Assembly: GCA_963753545.1 (NCBI GenBank)
Contig: CAVWCQ010000009.1
Location: 1-64,000, forward strand
Direction: 5' to 3'
DNA from: CAVWCQ01 sp963753545
GTDB taxonomy: Bacteria; Chloroflexota; Anaerolineae; Aggregatilineales; Aggregatilineaceae
Length of the DNA stretch: 64,000 nt
The translations under genes and the position numbers were made by a program. Positions within the stretch are counted from its first letter, which is position 1; each line of letters starts with the position of its first letter. Positions 8,721 to 18,640 of this stretch are shown piece after piece. The notes under the pieces are model-generated. The model saw only the letters and a list, made by a program, of their open reading frames with translations, did not search any database and was not told the origin of the DNA.

Positions 8721-9827
8721 CTAAATCATGAACTCGCCATCTTTGTAGAACAGATCGCCATCCACCAGAATTTCCCCGCCCTGCCGCATATCGCAGATCA
8801 TATCCCAGTGCACGGCGGAGTTATTGACGCTGCCCGTCTCGCCATACCCCTGCCCAACAGCCATGTGCACGGTGCCGCCGATCTTCTCATCGAACAGGAT
8901 CGCCCCGGTGAACTGCTGGATATCCCGATTTGTGCCGATAGCAAATTCGCCCAGCGTGCGCGATCCGGCGTCTGTGTCGAGCACGGAAAGCAAATACGCT
9001 TCGTTCGTCTCAGCCGTCGCGCCCACAACCCTGCCGTCGAGGAATTCCAGCCGGACGCCTTTTACCTCGTTGCCCTGGTAGTAAGCGGGATAGGTGAAAC
9101 GCACCCAACCATCCACCGCATTCTCGACTGGCCCGGTGAAGATTTCGCCATCCGGGAAATTCTCTTTGCCGCCCGCGTTTTTGAAGATGCGCCCGTCAAT
9201 CGATAGGTCCATATGGATATGCTCGCCGCGCACCTGCACGTGCTTTTTGCCCTTCAGCCATGCGATCAGCCGTTCGTGCGCCTTGTAGACTTCTTTCCAC
9301 GCCTGGATGGGATCGTCGTGATCAGCTTTGCAGGCGCGGAACAGGAAATCTTCGTACTGGCGCAGCGACATACCCGCGTTTTGGGCATAGGCAAGCGTGG
9401 GAAACTGCGTGGTACAGCGGCGGAGTTCTCCCGCGGCTTCGCGGCGCATCTGGACCGTGATCAGCGCGTTATGAGCGGAGGCGCGGGCGCGCTGCAAGTT
9501 CAGCGGGTAGGCCGAGCGATCCCGCATATTTTCGGACGCTTCGATGCGGATGATCACCGGGGCTTCGTCGTACATCAGCTTGAGCATGGGGTTCACATCG
9601 GCAAGCTGCTTTTCGTCTGATGATGTGCCGATACCAATCGGGTCTTCTTCGCTCATATGGATATAGACGACGGGCAGCCCACCCGCCTTGAGCGCTTCTT
9701 CATAGAGCGCCTGGGCCAGCGGCTCCCCTGCCGGGCTGGTGCTGCGGATGAGCACGCGCTCGCCGGGTTTCACTTCCGTCGAATAGTTGATGATGGCATT
9801 CGCCATTTTTTGAATACGGCTGTCCAT
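8721..9827 (-). CDS. Aminopeptidase, M29 family
   Basis: The 368-residue metallopeptidase matches the thermophilic aminopeptidase T/AmpS family, which removes N-terminal residues using two metal ions. The expected C-terminal motifs are all there: GEIFTGP, LGEFAIGTN, LFDEKIGGTVHMAVG and HWDMICDMR, followed by the terminal DGDLFYKDGEF. Length is slightly below the usual 400-410 residues. No frame problems. It is cytoplasmic, with no signal peptide. Confidence 0.9.
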   Translation of the reverse strand: MDSRIQKMANAIINYSTEVKPGERVLIRSTSPAGEPLAQALYEEALKAGGLPVVYIHMSEEDPIGIGTSSDEKQLADVNPMLKLMYDEAPVIIRIEASENMRDRSAYPLNLQRARASAHNALITVQMRREAAGELRRCTTQFPTLAYAQNAGMSLRQYEDFLFRACKADHDDPIQAWKEVYKAHERLIAWLKGKKHVQVRGEHIHMDLSIDGRIFKNAGGKENFPDGEIFTGPVENAVDGWVRFTYPAYYQGNEVKGVRLEFLDGRVVGATAETNEAYLLSVLDTDAGSRTLGEFAIGTNRDIQQFTGAILFDEKIGGTVHMAVGQGYGETGSVNNSAVHWDMICDMRQGGEILVDGDLFYKDGEFMI

Positions 9828-9933
9828 GAAAAATGTTCCCTTCTAATGGTGTTTTTTCGTGACTAGAAAAATTCTATCGGGAAGATTGTAACACGCTCAG
9901 TGCGTAGCGTCTCATTCTTCTGGCTCAAAATCG

Positions 9934-10854
9934 CTAAAGACAGCCCGCCTGCGTCCGCGTCCGAACAAAGGCCATCAGCCGCTTCCAGACGGGGACAAGC
10001 GCCTGCATCACCGTGTCAACCTGATCCTCTGGGCAGTTCGACAATCCAGCCGCCAGCCGCGTCATCAGCCGCAGCGCACCGAACACTTCCCACAGCGCAC
10101 AGTCCGCGATCTCTCCGGCGTGCTGCTGGTACGCGTCGAGAAACTGGTTAGCGTAGGGGAGGCCATAAGCACTCAGCGCCGCACTGGTCAGGCCGATATC
10201 GATACGAGGATCGCCGAGGGCCGCATTTTCCCAGCCCAGGATTGACCGAATCGTCGTGCCCTCTGCGAAGACATCTTCCAACAGATACTCGCCGTGCAGC
10301 ACCGCATAGGGCGCTTCGACAGTATTGTTCAAGCGTGGGATGAGCCAGCCTAAAATCTCAAGCAGTTCGGGCGTACGCAGATCACGCGCCTGATGGGTGA
10401 GTTCGGACAGTGTAAAGCGGAATGGCAGAATGGGCAGATCGGGCAGGTCGTGCCAGATGACGCGGTGCAGATCGGCCAGAGTGTGGGCGAAATCTTGCTG
10501 GATGCGGGCAAAAAAAGGCTGCTGTTGGCCCTCGCAGCCCCGCCCCTCGACATAATCCGACAGCAGCAGCACCTCGCGGCTTTGATAGCCCCACCCCACG
10601 TAATAGACGCGTGGGATCGGGAAGCCGCAGCGGTTAAGAAGCTGCATGGCAGTGAAGGCGCGGAACGCCCGCTGCTGGTGCTGCTCCCCGTAATAAAACA
10701 CGGCGAGGCGTGGCGGCAAATCAGGATCCTCGGTGGCAACCGCGACCATCCGATCCCCCCAGCCCGGCGGCGCGGCTATCTCGGTGAGAGGTACGGTGCG
10801 ACCAAACACCAACCGCAGCACGTTTTTAAGTCTTAGATCAGATGCTTCATCCAT
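9934..10854 (-). CDS. APH-fold protein, probable pseudokinase
   Basis: The 306-residue protein has the aminoglycoside-phosphotransferase/choline-kinase fold: an N lobe to about residue 90, the hinge LLLSDYVEG, and a C lobe. The catalytic loop, normally HGDxxxxN, reads HGEYLLED here, and the magnesium-binding aspartate of the IDW motif is replaced by glycine (ILGWENAALGDPRIDIGL). Both changes argue against normal phosphotransfer. Its ATG overlaps the stop of the upstream TPR gene (TAATG), so the two are probably co-translated. The name APH family is safe; a kinase activity is not. Confidence 0.75.
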   Translation of the reverse strand: MDEASDLRLKNVLRLVFGRTVPLTEIAAPPGWGDRMVAVATEDPDLPPRLAVFYYGEQHQQRAFRAFTAMQLLNRCGFPIPRVYYVGWGYQSREVLLLSDYVEGRGCEGQQQPFFARIQQDFAHTLADLHRVIWHDLPDLPILPFRFTLSELTHQARDLRTPELLEILGWLIPRLNNTVEAPYAVLHGEYLLEDVFAEGTTIRSILGWENAALGDPRIDIGLTSAALSAYGLPYANQFLDAYQQHAGEIADCALWEVFGALRLMTRLAAGLSNCPEDQVDTVMQALVPVWKRLMAFVRTRTQAGCL

Positions 10855-12107
10855 TATGCTCGATCAAGCTGCCGGATCATCTCATCGAGTCCGGGAACAA
10901 CGTTCGGTGATTCGGCCAGGAATTGCAGAGTCTCGCGGAACGTTTGTACAAGACTTGACTGCTTCGTATTGGCCGCCAAAATCGTCCGCAGTTCCGACAG
11001 CGCCCCTTCTCGATCACCCAAAACGAGTTTCGCCAGCGCATAGTCGGCCCGCCGCCAATCGTTACGCGGATCTTTCGTCAGGTCTTGTTCGGCCATCTTG
11101 CGCACCTGCTCGAAAAAGTCGTTCGCCTCTTTTTGCTGGCCCTCGTGCTGGTACAAAATCGCCAGATTACTGATCGGGTAGGATGAGTTTGGCGTGATAT
11201 CGCGCGCCCGGGTATAAGCCTGTAGAGCCGCCGGATAAAGTCCTCGACGGCGATATAAGCCGCCCAACGTCCCAAAATAGGATTCCCCGTCCGCGTCGAT
11301 CAAATGCTCGTCTTCACGCAGCGCCCGCACCAGTTCAGTCTCAGCCTGCGACCAGAGTTCGTCCCGTTCCATCTGATCCTTCGGGTCTTTCAGGCTGTCC
11401 CCCATGCGGCGAAGCGCGAGTCCCCGCGCCGCTACCGCCGGGTAAAAATCGGGGTCAACGGCCAGAGCATGATCGAGGTGTTTGATCGCTTCAGGAAGCA
11501 TCTTGCGCGAGGTATAGAGATAGCCGAGCAGATAATTGACGGCGTGGTTTTCCGGTTCCAGGGCGAAAGCTTCTTCCAGGGATTGAATGGCTGTGTCGAT
11601 ATTATGGGCGCGCACCTGCTGCTCAGCCAGCAGCACCAGCGAGATGACGCGGAACGATACGCGCGCCTGCTCCTGTACCCCAGCGATCTCCTGCCGTGTC
11701 AGCTCAATGTTTTGCTGCAAGCGAGCAGCAAACTCCTTTTCCAATTCATCCAATTCGTGCTCGCGCGCTTCGAACCGCTCCAGCGTCTTTTCCTCAAATT
11801 CCCTCGCGTCTTCGATCTGCTTCTGCACGCTGTTGCGAACGATCACCGTCCCGGCAGCAATAATCACGCTGGCAATGATCGAGACACCTTCCAAAAATCC
11901 GAGCAGGCTGTTGGCAAAGTTGACCGAATCGTTGGCCCGTTCCAGGATCGCCGCTTCGTCCACCCGCTGCGGATCCGGATTCAGTTTGACACTCACCCGT
12001 TTGTCATTCCAGACGGCAATAAACAGCGCAAATGCCGCAATGAAGATGGCAAGGATGCTCAAAATAAGATCAACATTCGACGGTCGACGTTTTGATGGTG
12101 TAGACAA
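10854..12107 (-). CDS. Membrane protein with coiled coil and TPR repeats
   Basis: The 417-residue protein has two predicted membrane segments (about residues 12-30 and 66-90), then a charged coiled coil (about 95-150, EEKTLERFEAREHELDELEK-type), then TPR repeats from about 165 to 400 (for example AIQSLEEAFALEPENHAVNY and AIKHLDHALAVDPDFYPAV). It should present a cytoplasmic protein-binding solenoid at the membrane. Its stop overlaps the start of the APH-like pseudokinase gene by one base, which suggests a joint role. Function unknown. Confidence 0.75.
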   Translation of the reverse strand: MSTPSKRRPSNVDLILSILAIFIAAFALFIAVWNDKRVSVKLNPDPQRVDEAAILERANDSVNFANSLLGFLEGVSIIASVIIAAGTVIVRNSVQKQIEDAREFEEKTLERFEAREHELDELEKEFAARLQQNIELTRQEIAGVQEQARVSFRVISLVLLAEQQVRAHNIDTAIQSLEEAFALEPENHAVNYLLGYLYTSRKMLPEAIKHLDHALAVDPDFYPAVAARGLALRRMGDSLKDPKDQMERDELWSQAETELVRALREDEHLIDADGESYFGTLGGLYRRRGLYPAALQAYTRARDITPNSSYPISNLAILYQHEGQQKEANDFFEQVRKMAEQDLTKDPRNDWRRADYALAKLVLGDREGALSELRTILAANTKQSSLVQTFRETLQFLAESPNVVPGLDEMIRQLDRA

Positions 12108-12198
12108 AGCCTACCCCCTTCTGGTTGGTTCCTGATGTGCTGTCCTTAAGCATACGACAGCCCTGCTAATCTGAAAAGTGCATGCCGTGACTCTGTTT

Positions 12199-14400
12199 TT
12201 ATGGCTGCCCCTGCTGGACCTCGATCCAATCATAGGCCAGGGACAGCGGGCGCGTATCGCTGGAAAGGCCCAGGTCGGCGGCAGAGGTCAAGCCGTCCGC
12301 CGTGAGCGACAGGATCATGTGCCCCTGCACCCGCCCGATCAGATCGGCGGGCAATGTCACCGTGGCGTCGTTCCAATCGCCCGGCTGAATGGTAATCTGT
12401 CCGAGAAACGTCCCCTGCGGCACGCCGTCTATGACATCGCCCGCAGTCACATTCACCGTCCGCGCCTGAGAGAAGGCGGTCGCGTGAAAACGAATCGTGC
12501 TGTCCGGTCCCGACGCCATGCTGGTTGGCAGATCAAAATAGAGCATCGCCTCGCCAATTCTGCCTGCCCAGCGCGCCGGCACGCCGCCGATATTTTCGTG
12601 CCCGTACCAGCCATGCCCGATCATGCCTTCGTCGCCCCGCGCACCCAGGTTTATCCGGTAAACGCCCGGCTCGCTTTGCGGCGGGAGACGCGGCGGGCAG
12701 GCCTTCGGATGGCTGGTCGTGCGGTAGACCACGGCGTCTTTTTCTGTTTCCAGATAACACAGCGCCGGACGGCTGTTGAGGAAATCCAGGGTTTCCTGGG
12801 CGCGGTCGGGGTCCATCCAGTCCTGGTGAACGACCACATAACCAATCGGCCACTCGTTCACAAAGCGAGTCAGTTCCCGCTCGCCCAGATCGGCATCAAG
12901 GGGGCGCAGCCCTGCCAGATAAGCGAGCAGAGCTGAATGCTCGTAAAAAAGATGCTCGTCAATCGGGATGCGTGACAGCAGGCCGCTGACCATACGCTTG
13001 TGATGGGTGATGCCGTAATACATCGCTTCGGGGTGCGATCCGAGGGGCCGCCAGCCGGTATAGGGGCCAGACGGCACTTCGAGCACGACATAATCGTAAT
13101 CGTCGTAGTTCTCCCGGCCCATCATTTCATAAAATTGGTAGGACGGCAGCTTGTGGGTGGCCGGGTAAGGCCGGAAAATGCCCAGATCAACGATAAACAG
13201 GAAGAGCGCCCCCGCCAGGATCACGCGCCGCACCTGATCACGCCGGATTCGTTGCAGCCAGGGATCGTAGGTCAGGGCAACATAGGTGACGATGGCCAGC
13301 GTGGCGGGCGGGAAGAAGCGGTCCGGGGTGCGCATTTGCCCATCAAACAGCCAGTGGATGATCCGGAAGGGCAGCGGAACCTGCACGCCAAGGATTTTTT
13401 CGTCCGGGCCCAGGGCCAGCAGCAGCGGCAGAAGCCCCGCAGCCAGCCAGAACCAGCGCATCCGGTTCGCCTTCCGCACCAGCAGTCCGGCCCAGGCCAG
13501 CACCACCAGGATCAGGCCCCAGGTGTCGTCGGGCTCGAAGCCTTGCAGATGATTCCAGGCGGGTTTGGGCCAGTACAACGATTTGAGCGACAGCGAATAA
13601 TAACGCAGGGTCAGGAAACGGGCGGGCGGCAGTTGGCTGGTATCGAAGTCGAGAGTCTGGCGCAGCGGCCCAATGATCCAGGCCAGAGCCAGCAGCAGGA
13701 TCACGGCCAGCAGTCCAAGCAGGATCAGTTTCAGCCGCGACCGCCGGGCCTGGACCAGCGTCAGCAGCGCATAGGGGGCCAGCAGCAGCCCGCCCCACAG
13801 GATGATCAGCGTATCGGTCAGCCACATCCCCCACAGCACGATCCCCATGAGGACCGCCCAGCGCAGGCGGCGCGTGGTGGCGGTGCGTTCCCACACCATG
13901 AGGCCAACCGGAATCCAGAAAGTGGTCAGCAGGTTGAGATGCCCGCTCGCCGCGTGATCGAGCATATAGGGGCAAAAGGCGAATACCGTCCCGCCGATCA
14001 GCGCCGTGCCGGGCGAAACACCCTGCCGCCGCAAAAAGAGGACCATCACCGCGCCGGACAGCGCCAGCAGCAGCGCCATGATCATGTTGGCGGCCCGCAG
14101 ATGCCCAAAGATGGGTTCGAGGGCCATATAAAACGGTTCGAGCGACGGCGTGAGAGAATGATAGGTCAGGTTGTGAGTGAAGGGAGCCAGCACTTTATTG
14201 GTATAAAACGGGTCCTGCCCGTGCGTGATAGCCTCGCGCACCCACCACAGATTCCAGTGGAAATGAAAATAGTCCCATTCGCCGCCGTACTGAGTCGGAA
14301 CCAGTGAATTGAGGTGGTAACTGAGCGGCGAGAGCGCGATAAAGGTGAGCAGGACAAAAAACAGAAACACCGCCAGTGGGCGGCGCAGCGAACCAGACAT
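12199..14400 (-). CDS. Polytopic membrane protein, GT-C glycosyltransferase-like
   Basis: A membrane protein of about 733 residues. Roughly ten to twelve hydrophobic segments fill residues 10-430, and a soluble, probably extracytoplasmic domain with beta-rich character fills the rest. The first outside loop carries acidic and aromatic residues (GGEWDYFHFHWNLWW) as in lipid-linked-sugar glycosyltransferases of the GT-C fold and YfhO-like proteins. ATG 14400 is chosen because GGGGG lies seven bases ahead; ATG 14424 has no ribosome site. Likely role: sugar transfer to a surface polymer or protein. Substrate unknown. Confidence 0.6.
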   Translation of the reverse strand: MSGSLRRPLAVFLFFVLLTFIALSPLSYHLNSLVPTQYGGEWDYFHFHWNLWWVREAITHGQDPFYTNKVLAPFTHNLTYHSLTPSLEPFYMALEPIFGHLRAANMIMALLLALSGAVMVLFLRRQGVSPGTALIGGTVFAFCPYMLDHAASGHLNLLTTFWIPVGLMVWERTATTRRLRWAVLMGIVLWGMWLTDTLIILWGGLLLAPYALLTLVQARRSRLKLILLGLLAVILLLALAWIIGPLRQTLDFDTSQLPPARFLTLRYYSLSLKSLYWPKPAWNHLQGFEPDDTWGLILVVLAWAGLLVRKANRMRWFWLAAGLLPLLLALGPDEKILGVQVPLPFRIIHWLFDGQMRTPDRFFPPATLAIVTYVALTYDPWLQRIRRDQVRRVILAGALFLFIVDLGIFRPYPATHKLPSYQFYEMMGRENYDDYDYVVLEVPSGPYTGWRPLGSHPEAMYYGITHHKRMVSGLLSRIPIDEHLFYEHSALLAYLAGLRPLDADLGERELTRFVNEWPIGYVVVHQDWMDPDRAQETLDFLNSRPALCYLETEKDAVVYRTTSHPKACPPRLPPQSEPGVYRINLGARGDEGMIGHGWYGHENIGGVPARWAGRIGEAMLYFDLPTSMASGPDSTIRFHATAFSQARTVNVTAGDVIDGVPQGTFLGQITIQPGDWNDATVTLPADLIGRVQGHMILSLTADGLTSAADLGLSSDTRPLSLAYDWIEVQQGQP

Positions 14401-14562
14401 AACATCCCCCAATGGTAGCCACACGGCCCGCCATTATAACCGGACCTGTCCAAAACGGCGCGTTTTCCCTAGAATCAGGTATACAGTACAATGCACCTTG
14501 CACAAGGAGGCGCAACGCTTTGAGAAGCTCTAACAATCCCGGTTTGACAGGACGGGAAGTCA

Positions 14563-15756
14563 TGGCCTGGCGCGGCTATTCGGGGCTTCGCCGCCGCTCC
14601 CGCTACAGCAGCACGTCCTGGTGGCGCTACAAAATCATCCAGGGCCTGCTCACCGGCGGCGGGCTGATCCTGTTCGGCATCCTGCTCAGCCTGATGGGGG
14701 CGGTCTTAAACTCCGGAGGAATACGCGGGACCGGACTGCTGTTCGCCGTGCTGGGGATTCTGATTCTGGTCGCATTTCTCGCCGCGCCAACCTGGGGGCG
14801 CTGGATGGTCAGCATCCCGGAGAACTGGATTTACGCGGTGGAGGATGCGGACGGCTACACCGTTGAATATCTGGGTCCGGGCCGCTGGGTCGTGCCGTTC
14901 CAGGCCGGTAAGCGCGTGGTCGAGCACGTCAATTTCAGCACCATTCAGGTAGACGAGGTGATGGAAGACATCCTCGATTTCGCGCTCGCTGCCTGTTGAT
15001 CTGGGAGTCTCGGTGACGCTGCGCTTCAACCCGCTTGAGGCCGATCCCGACAATTACGCCACCCTGCGCCGGATGCGCACGCCGGAGCCGTTCCAGAACA
15101 TCGTTGCCCGCGACCTGCGCGACCTGATCCACCACTACCTGAGCGCCATCACGCCGACCGAAACGAGCCGCTTCAAACTGGACGACGTGGAATTGCTGGA
15201 AACGGTGATCCTCGATACGCTGGACTCCTATGCTCCGCTCGGAATGTTCCCCGCTGCCAACCGCCCGGTATCGGTGCGGATGATCGCCTCTCGCCAGAGC
15301 AAAGAGGCGCAGCAGGTGCTGCTGGCGCGGGCGGTTCGGATGAGGGAGCAGGCGCAGACGATTGGCGATATCAAGCGCATGGCGCAGGAACTCGGCATCC
15401 CGTTTGAAGACGCCTTCCAACTGCTCTACCTGCTGCAATATGGCGCGCCCGCCCAGCCAACCAGCCGGACCCGCCGCGTCCCGGAGCCACCCACGCAGCC
15501 CGTCGTCATCCTGCGGCAGGTCGCGCCCGGTGACGTCGATCTCGCGCCGACGCTGCCCGGCGACAGCAAGAGGATTACTGCCGAACATGCCGCCGTAAAC
15601 CTGACCGATCTCGACGCGTCGACCCAGCCCGGCGGAGTCAAAATCCCGGCCCCACCCGTGCCGCCCGCCGCGATCCAAAACGCGAATCAAGCGCCGAACC
15701 CGATGGACCTGCGCCGCGAACGGAAAGCCGAGCGCCGCAGCCGCCGGGTGGAGTGA
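14563..15756 (+). CDS. SPFH/band-7-like membrane protein (one frame break)
   Basis: Reading from ATG 14563, two hydrophobic segments (about residues 22-45 and 58-78) are followed by an SPFH-type domain with the typical start (WIYAVEDADGYTVEYLGPGRW). The frame breaks near 14981: one extra base in GATTTCGCGCTCGC. The other frame continues smoothly with RSLPVDLGVSVTLRFNPLEAD, the expected next SPFH strands. A C-terminal helical region and a Pro-rich tail follow. The two halves are clearly one gene of about 398 residues. Such proteins organise membrane microdomains. Confidence 0.7.
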
Positions 15757-15759
15757 GCG

Positions 15760-16215
15760 TTAATCGACGCCGCAGATCAGGTTCCATTGGGCGAGGATCG
15801 TCACGCCGATGAGTTGGGAACTCTGAATCTGGTCGTAAGCGTACTGCGAATAACAGGTGTCGGGTTTCTCGGCCTGACAGCGGCGGTAGGCGGCCTCGCT
15901 TTCGTCCGGCTGCAACGCTAGCTGATTGACCACAGCCGAATAATCGCAGCCGTTCGCCTCGATGTTGGCGAGGCCATCCGCGAGAATGGCGCACCCTTGA
16001 GCGGTGATGGCGGCATTCACCACCTTGTAACGCGCATCCAGGCCGCCGGGGAGCGCTTCGCCGCTGGTGATCAGAGTGTTGGTAAGCTGAATATACTGGT
16101 TCGGACAGGTCCCGCTGTAGGCACGCGGCGATTGGCTGCTGGGACTGTCTCCGGCAAGGGTAACGCGAGAAACCACACCGAACAGCAGCAGGGCGAACAA
16201 AACGACATTCTTCAT
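15760..16215 (-). CDS. Small secreted Cys-containing protein, unknown
   Basis: A protein of about 151 residues beginning at ATG 16215 with a signal peptide (KNVVLFALLLFGVVSRV). The mature part has six cysteines, spaced as if forming disulfides, and ends in LAQWNLICGVD. An upstream in-frame start (16320) would put a Lys/Arg-rich stretch before the signal peptide and is unlikely. No family recognised. It converges with the SPFH gene (3-base gap). Confidence 0.55.
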   Translation of the reverse strand: MKNVVLFALLLFGVVSRVTLAGDSPSSQSPRAYSGTCPNQYIQLTNTLITSGEALPGGLDARYKVVNAAITAQGCAILADGLANIEANGCDYSAVVNQLALQPDESEAAYRRCQAEKPDTCYSQYAYDQIQSSQLIGVTILAQWNLICGVD

Positions 16216-16922
16216 TGGACGGACTCGTCTCCCATAAAGGCGCGAATAGTGCACGACTATACAGTGACAGAGCGTTTCTAAAAATGCCGTTCGACCTGCT
16301 TTCTGGCGCTGTTGCTCCATGCAAACTTTTCAAAAAAGCGTCAGAAAATTTCATTTAGACCCCGAAATGATCACAAAAGAGCGCCAAATGATGTATTTTG
16401 GGGCATTTTTGCTGAAATTAGATGATCTTTGAAAGGTGCTGCTACGGGAAGAATTTGACCTAGTTGATCACTTTGGGGTCATTTCTTCTCGTGGCGATCC
16501 GCCGGACACTATTTTTTGGGGGGTGAGACTAACGGTTTTCAAACTTTGGCCCCTCACCCCGGCTGAGCGGCTTAGCTGCGCACGCTTGCTCAGCCACACC
16601 TCTCCCACGCAAAATAGCGAGGAGAGGGGAAAACAGGACTAATCATAATCATAGGATACACCCACTGTGGCCCCTAAAATACTCCTTTAAAGTTGAACTT
16701 TAAGTACTAATTTGAAGGAAACCGTCTTTTTTATTAGGCATTAGAGCCGGAGGGCAGCGGCGAGGGAGATGGGACGGAATACAGCCGATGATAAATTAGG
16801 AGATAAACATTGGGAAGCGCGGGCGGCTCCTCATCCCCTGCCCTTCCCGTCCGAACCAGTTCGGGCACGCAAGCGGAGGGAAGGGGGAGAGCCAGGGCGA
16901 CAGCACAAATGTCCGCGCAAAA
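16216..16922. repeat. Intergenic repeat block, left edge of island 1
   Basis: No gene is seen. The block contains several pieces. TTGATCACTT at 16464 begins a segment shared with 27696 and, inverted, with 51747. A palindromic CCCCTCACCCC...GAGGAGAGGGG element spans 16548-16637. An ATACACCCA...AAAATACTCCTTTAAAG element spans 16656-16717 and recurs at 27863-27923. A second palindromic CTCATCCCCTGCC...GGGAGAGCC element spans 16826-16893. The first and third pieces occur in the same order and orientation, about 190-210 bases apart, at the start of the second AT-rich island. Confidence 0.6.
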
Positions 16923-17183
16923 TCAACTGCGTGATTTGGGCGTGATTTTGTCCAAAATGGCCTGGGGGTTTTCGTAGTAAGCAGCCATAAATTCTTGGGC
17001 TTCTTCGAGATTGGAGAACTCTTGATAGATTGTGTTTCCGGTGTCGATTTGCAAGGCAATCTTGATTTTTGTCACCTGGGAGTTTTCAGCTAAAGGCGGT
17101 GATTGGTTTTGCCCGTTTCTTCGCTTACATTGAGCTTCGGGTTCCGGTTGAGCAGAAAATGAAGAAAGCTTCGATTTATGCAC
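16923..17183 (-). CDS. Small unknown protein beside the Shedu-like gene
   Basis: An 86-residue frame starting at GTG. The C-terminal half looks like a genuine alpha/beta piece (IALQIDTGNTIYQEFSNLEEAQEFM); the N-terminal part is Ser/Gln/Pro-rich. No family is recognised and no good ribosome site is seen. It lies downstream of the broken DUF4263 gene on the same strand and may be its companion or a fragment. Confidence 0.3.
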   Translation of the reverse strand: MHKSKLSSFSAQPEPEAQCKRRNGQNQSPPLAENSQVTKIKIALQIDTGNTIYQEFSNLEEAQEFMAAYYENPQAILDKITPKSRS

Positions 17184-17335
17184 TGTGTTCTATATCCTCG
17201 CAAAGGAAATATCATCTGAAGCGAAAATAGTCATTACTCAATAGCCTTCATTGATATCACCGGGTGAGATTGTGGTCTCTGAACCTGCCAAATTATAGGC
17301 TTCCATATGTTCTAATGCAGGGTTGTCAAATATCA

Positions 17336-18407
17336 TTATCTCTGAATTCGCCCAGCAATTCGGATCAATTGATCGTAAGTTATAACTTCCACTCTCACCT
17401 CATCCGAATTCAAAGCTCTAAAGAACTTTTAATTGTTCACCATCGCCATCTCGACCAATAATAACTTTCGCCCGAACCTTATTAACTCGTAGCTTGTCGT
17501 CAAGCTCAATCCTAGTCTGGTCCTTTTCAAGCAGGGCTAAATACTTTATTCACCTGGGCGATAGCCTTAGACAATTCTCGACACGGATATAAATTATCGT
17601 AATCCGGGAATTGAATCGAAAAGCGGCTTTCCTGCTAATGGCCTTTTTATTTCAATAATATCTAGATAGCCATCAACAGTACGCCGCATAGGAAAATCTA
17701 GTTGAGACTTAGACACAATAATAGTTTAGGAATAAATTCACTGTATTCACTTCCAAACATCCAATAGTTTCCTTCCAGAAAATTCTGGAAGTAGCGTTCA
17801 GGCGAATCTTCGTTAATCATATCTCGTAGTTGAGCTAACGCCTTTACATATCTTCCATAGTTTAGAGCTGCAACAAGAGAGCGGGCTCTGCAATTATCAT
17901 CAAATGCTAGTTTAACTAATCCATAGTTCGCTTTTGAGTCTGCGTTGACCCAACTTAAAATCTGGGCGATTAAGTCTGCGCTGTTATCACTTGCAGATAC
18001 AGCCTCTAAAATTCTGCCCAACACGACCACTTAGGTTATTTGAATTAACTATAACATAATTACCTGGAGTGCTCAGCTTAGCCTTATTGGAAAGAATATC
18101 TATGAGGCATTGAATTTCATCTACCGGAACTTCATCAGTAAATGTAATAGTATTTTTCTCAACTTCTACCCAACCCTTCTTCTTGCAAACGGCGGATAGT
18201 TTGCAGAGTTAGGGAATGGTGATGCGTTTGTCCGGTATGGCTATCTCTAATAGTCCAATACTTAGCGATTTTAGAACAACCCTCTGTTTGACTTATAACA
18301 AACCGTTTATATCCTTGAATATTAGGATTAGCAGTTTCATCGATTTCCTGTACTCTAACTAAAATTGCATCGAGTTCTAGTTGATAATCACCTAGCTTTA
18401 TAGCCAT
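17336..18407 (-). pseudogene. Shedu-type (DUF4263) nuclease, frame-broken
   Basis: Reading all three minus frames together gives one protein of about 355 residues. An N-terminal part (MAIKLGDYQLELDAILVRV) continues through KKGWVEVEKNTITFTDEV in another frame. Next comes SPERYFQNFLEGNYWMFGSEY, the entry to the DUF4263 nuclease domain. After another shift come DGYLDIIEIKRP (PD-(D/E)XK core with D, E and K), the helix SKAIAQVNK, KVIIGRDGDG and the terminal VITYDQLIRIAGRI. These are the signature blocks of Shedu (SduA) anti-phage nucleases. At least three to four frame breaks separate them. The gene is AT-rich relative to its surroundings. It is either decayed or the sequence contains indel errors. 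Confidence 0.75.
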
Positions 18408-18542
18408 ATAGCCTCCAAAGAGGTATCCCCAATGGTACGCTGGACAGGAAGAGCGATTTAGGAAAGCATATTACAAAATAGGAAAACAAACAAGAGAAAT
18501 TTTACGGCCCTAGAAATTGAGATTTAACATAATTAAATAATA

Positions 18543-18581
18543 TAAAAATCGGGGCGGTGTGAGTTACCTCACCCGCCCCGA
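18543..18581 (-). terminator. Rho-independent terminator of the pdh operon
   Basis: On the minus strand, TCGGGGCGG and GTGAG blocks pair with CTCAC and CCGCCCCGA around a 4-base loop, followed by TTTTTAT. It lies about 60 bases downstream of the E2 stop. The region between the Shedu-like start and here (18408-18542) holds no gene. Confidence 0.85.
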
Positions 18582-18603
18582 CAGAAAGCCTGTGTAGCAA
18601 ATT

Positions 18604-18627
18604 GGGCGCTGCTTGCCGCGCCCCTAC
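18604..18627. repeat. GTAGGGGCG palindromic repeat (inverted copy)
   Basis: GGGCGCTGCTTGCCGCGCCC followed by CTAC is the reverse-orientation copy of the short element also found at 46589, 48859, 49472 and 53527. It lies just after the E2 stop. Confidence 0.65.
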
Positions 18628-18640
18628 AGCGCCCTGGTAT

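Noticed and set aside
9934..10854. Aminoglycoside resistance kinase
   Set aside because: The fold is shared, but the catalytic Asp, loop Asn and metal Asp are all replaced, and the gene is coupled to a TPR membrane protein rather than to resistance genes.
13000..14307. Long plus-strand open frame of 435 codons opposite the polytopic membrane gene
   Set aside because: Gln/Pro/Arg/His-rich translation with no fold; it is the antisense shadow of a GC-rich Leu-rich membrane gene whose own frame has clear hydrophobic segments and a ribosome site.
16216..16922. CRISPR array
   Set aside because: The repeats are palindromic, of different families, and not evenly spaced; there is no repeat-spacer periodicity here or elsewhere in the window, and no cas gene.
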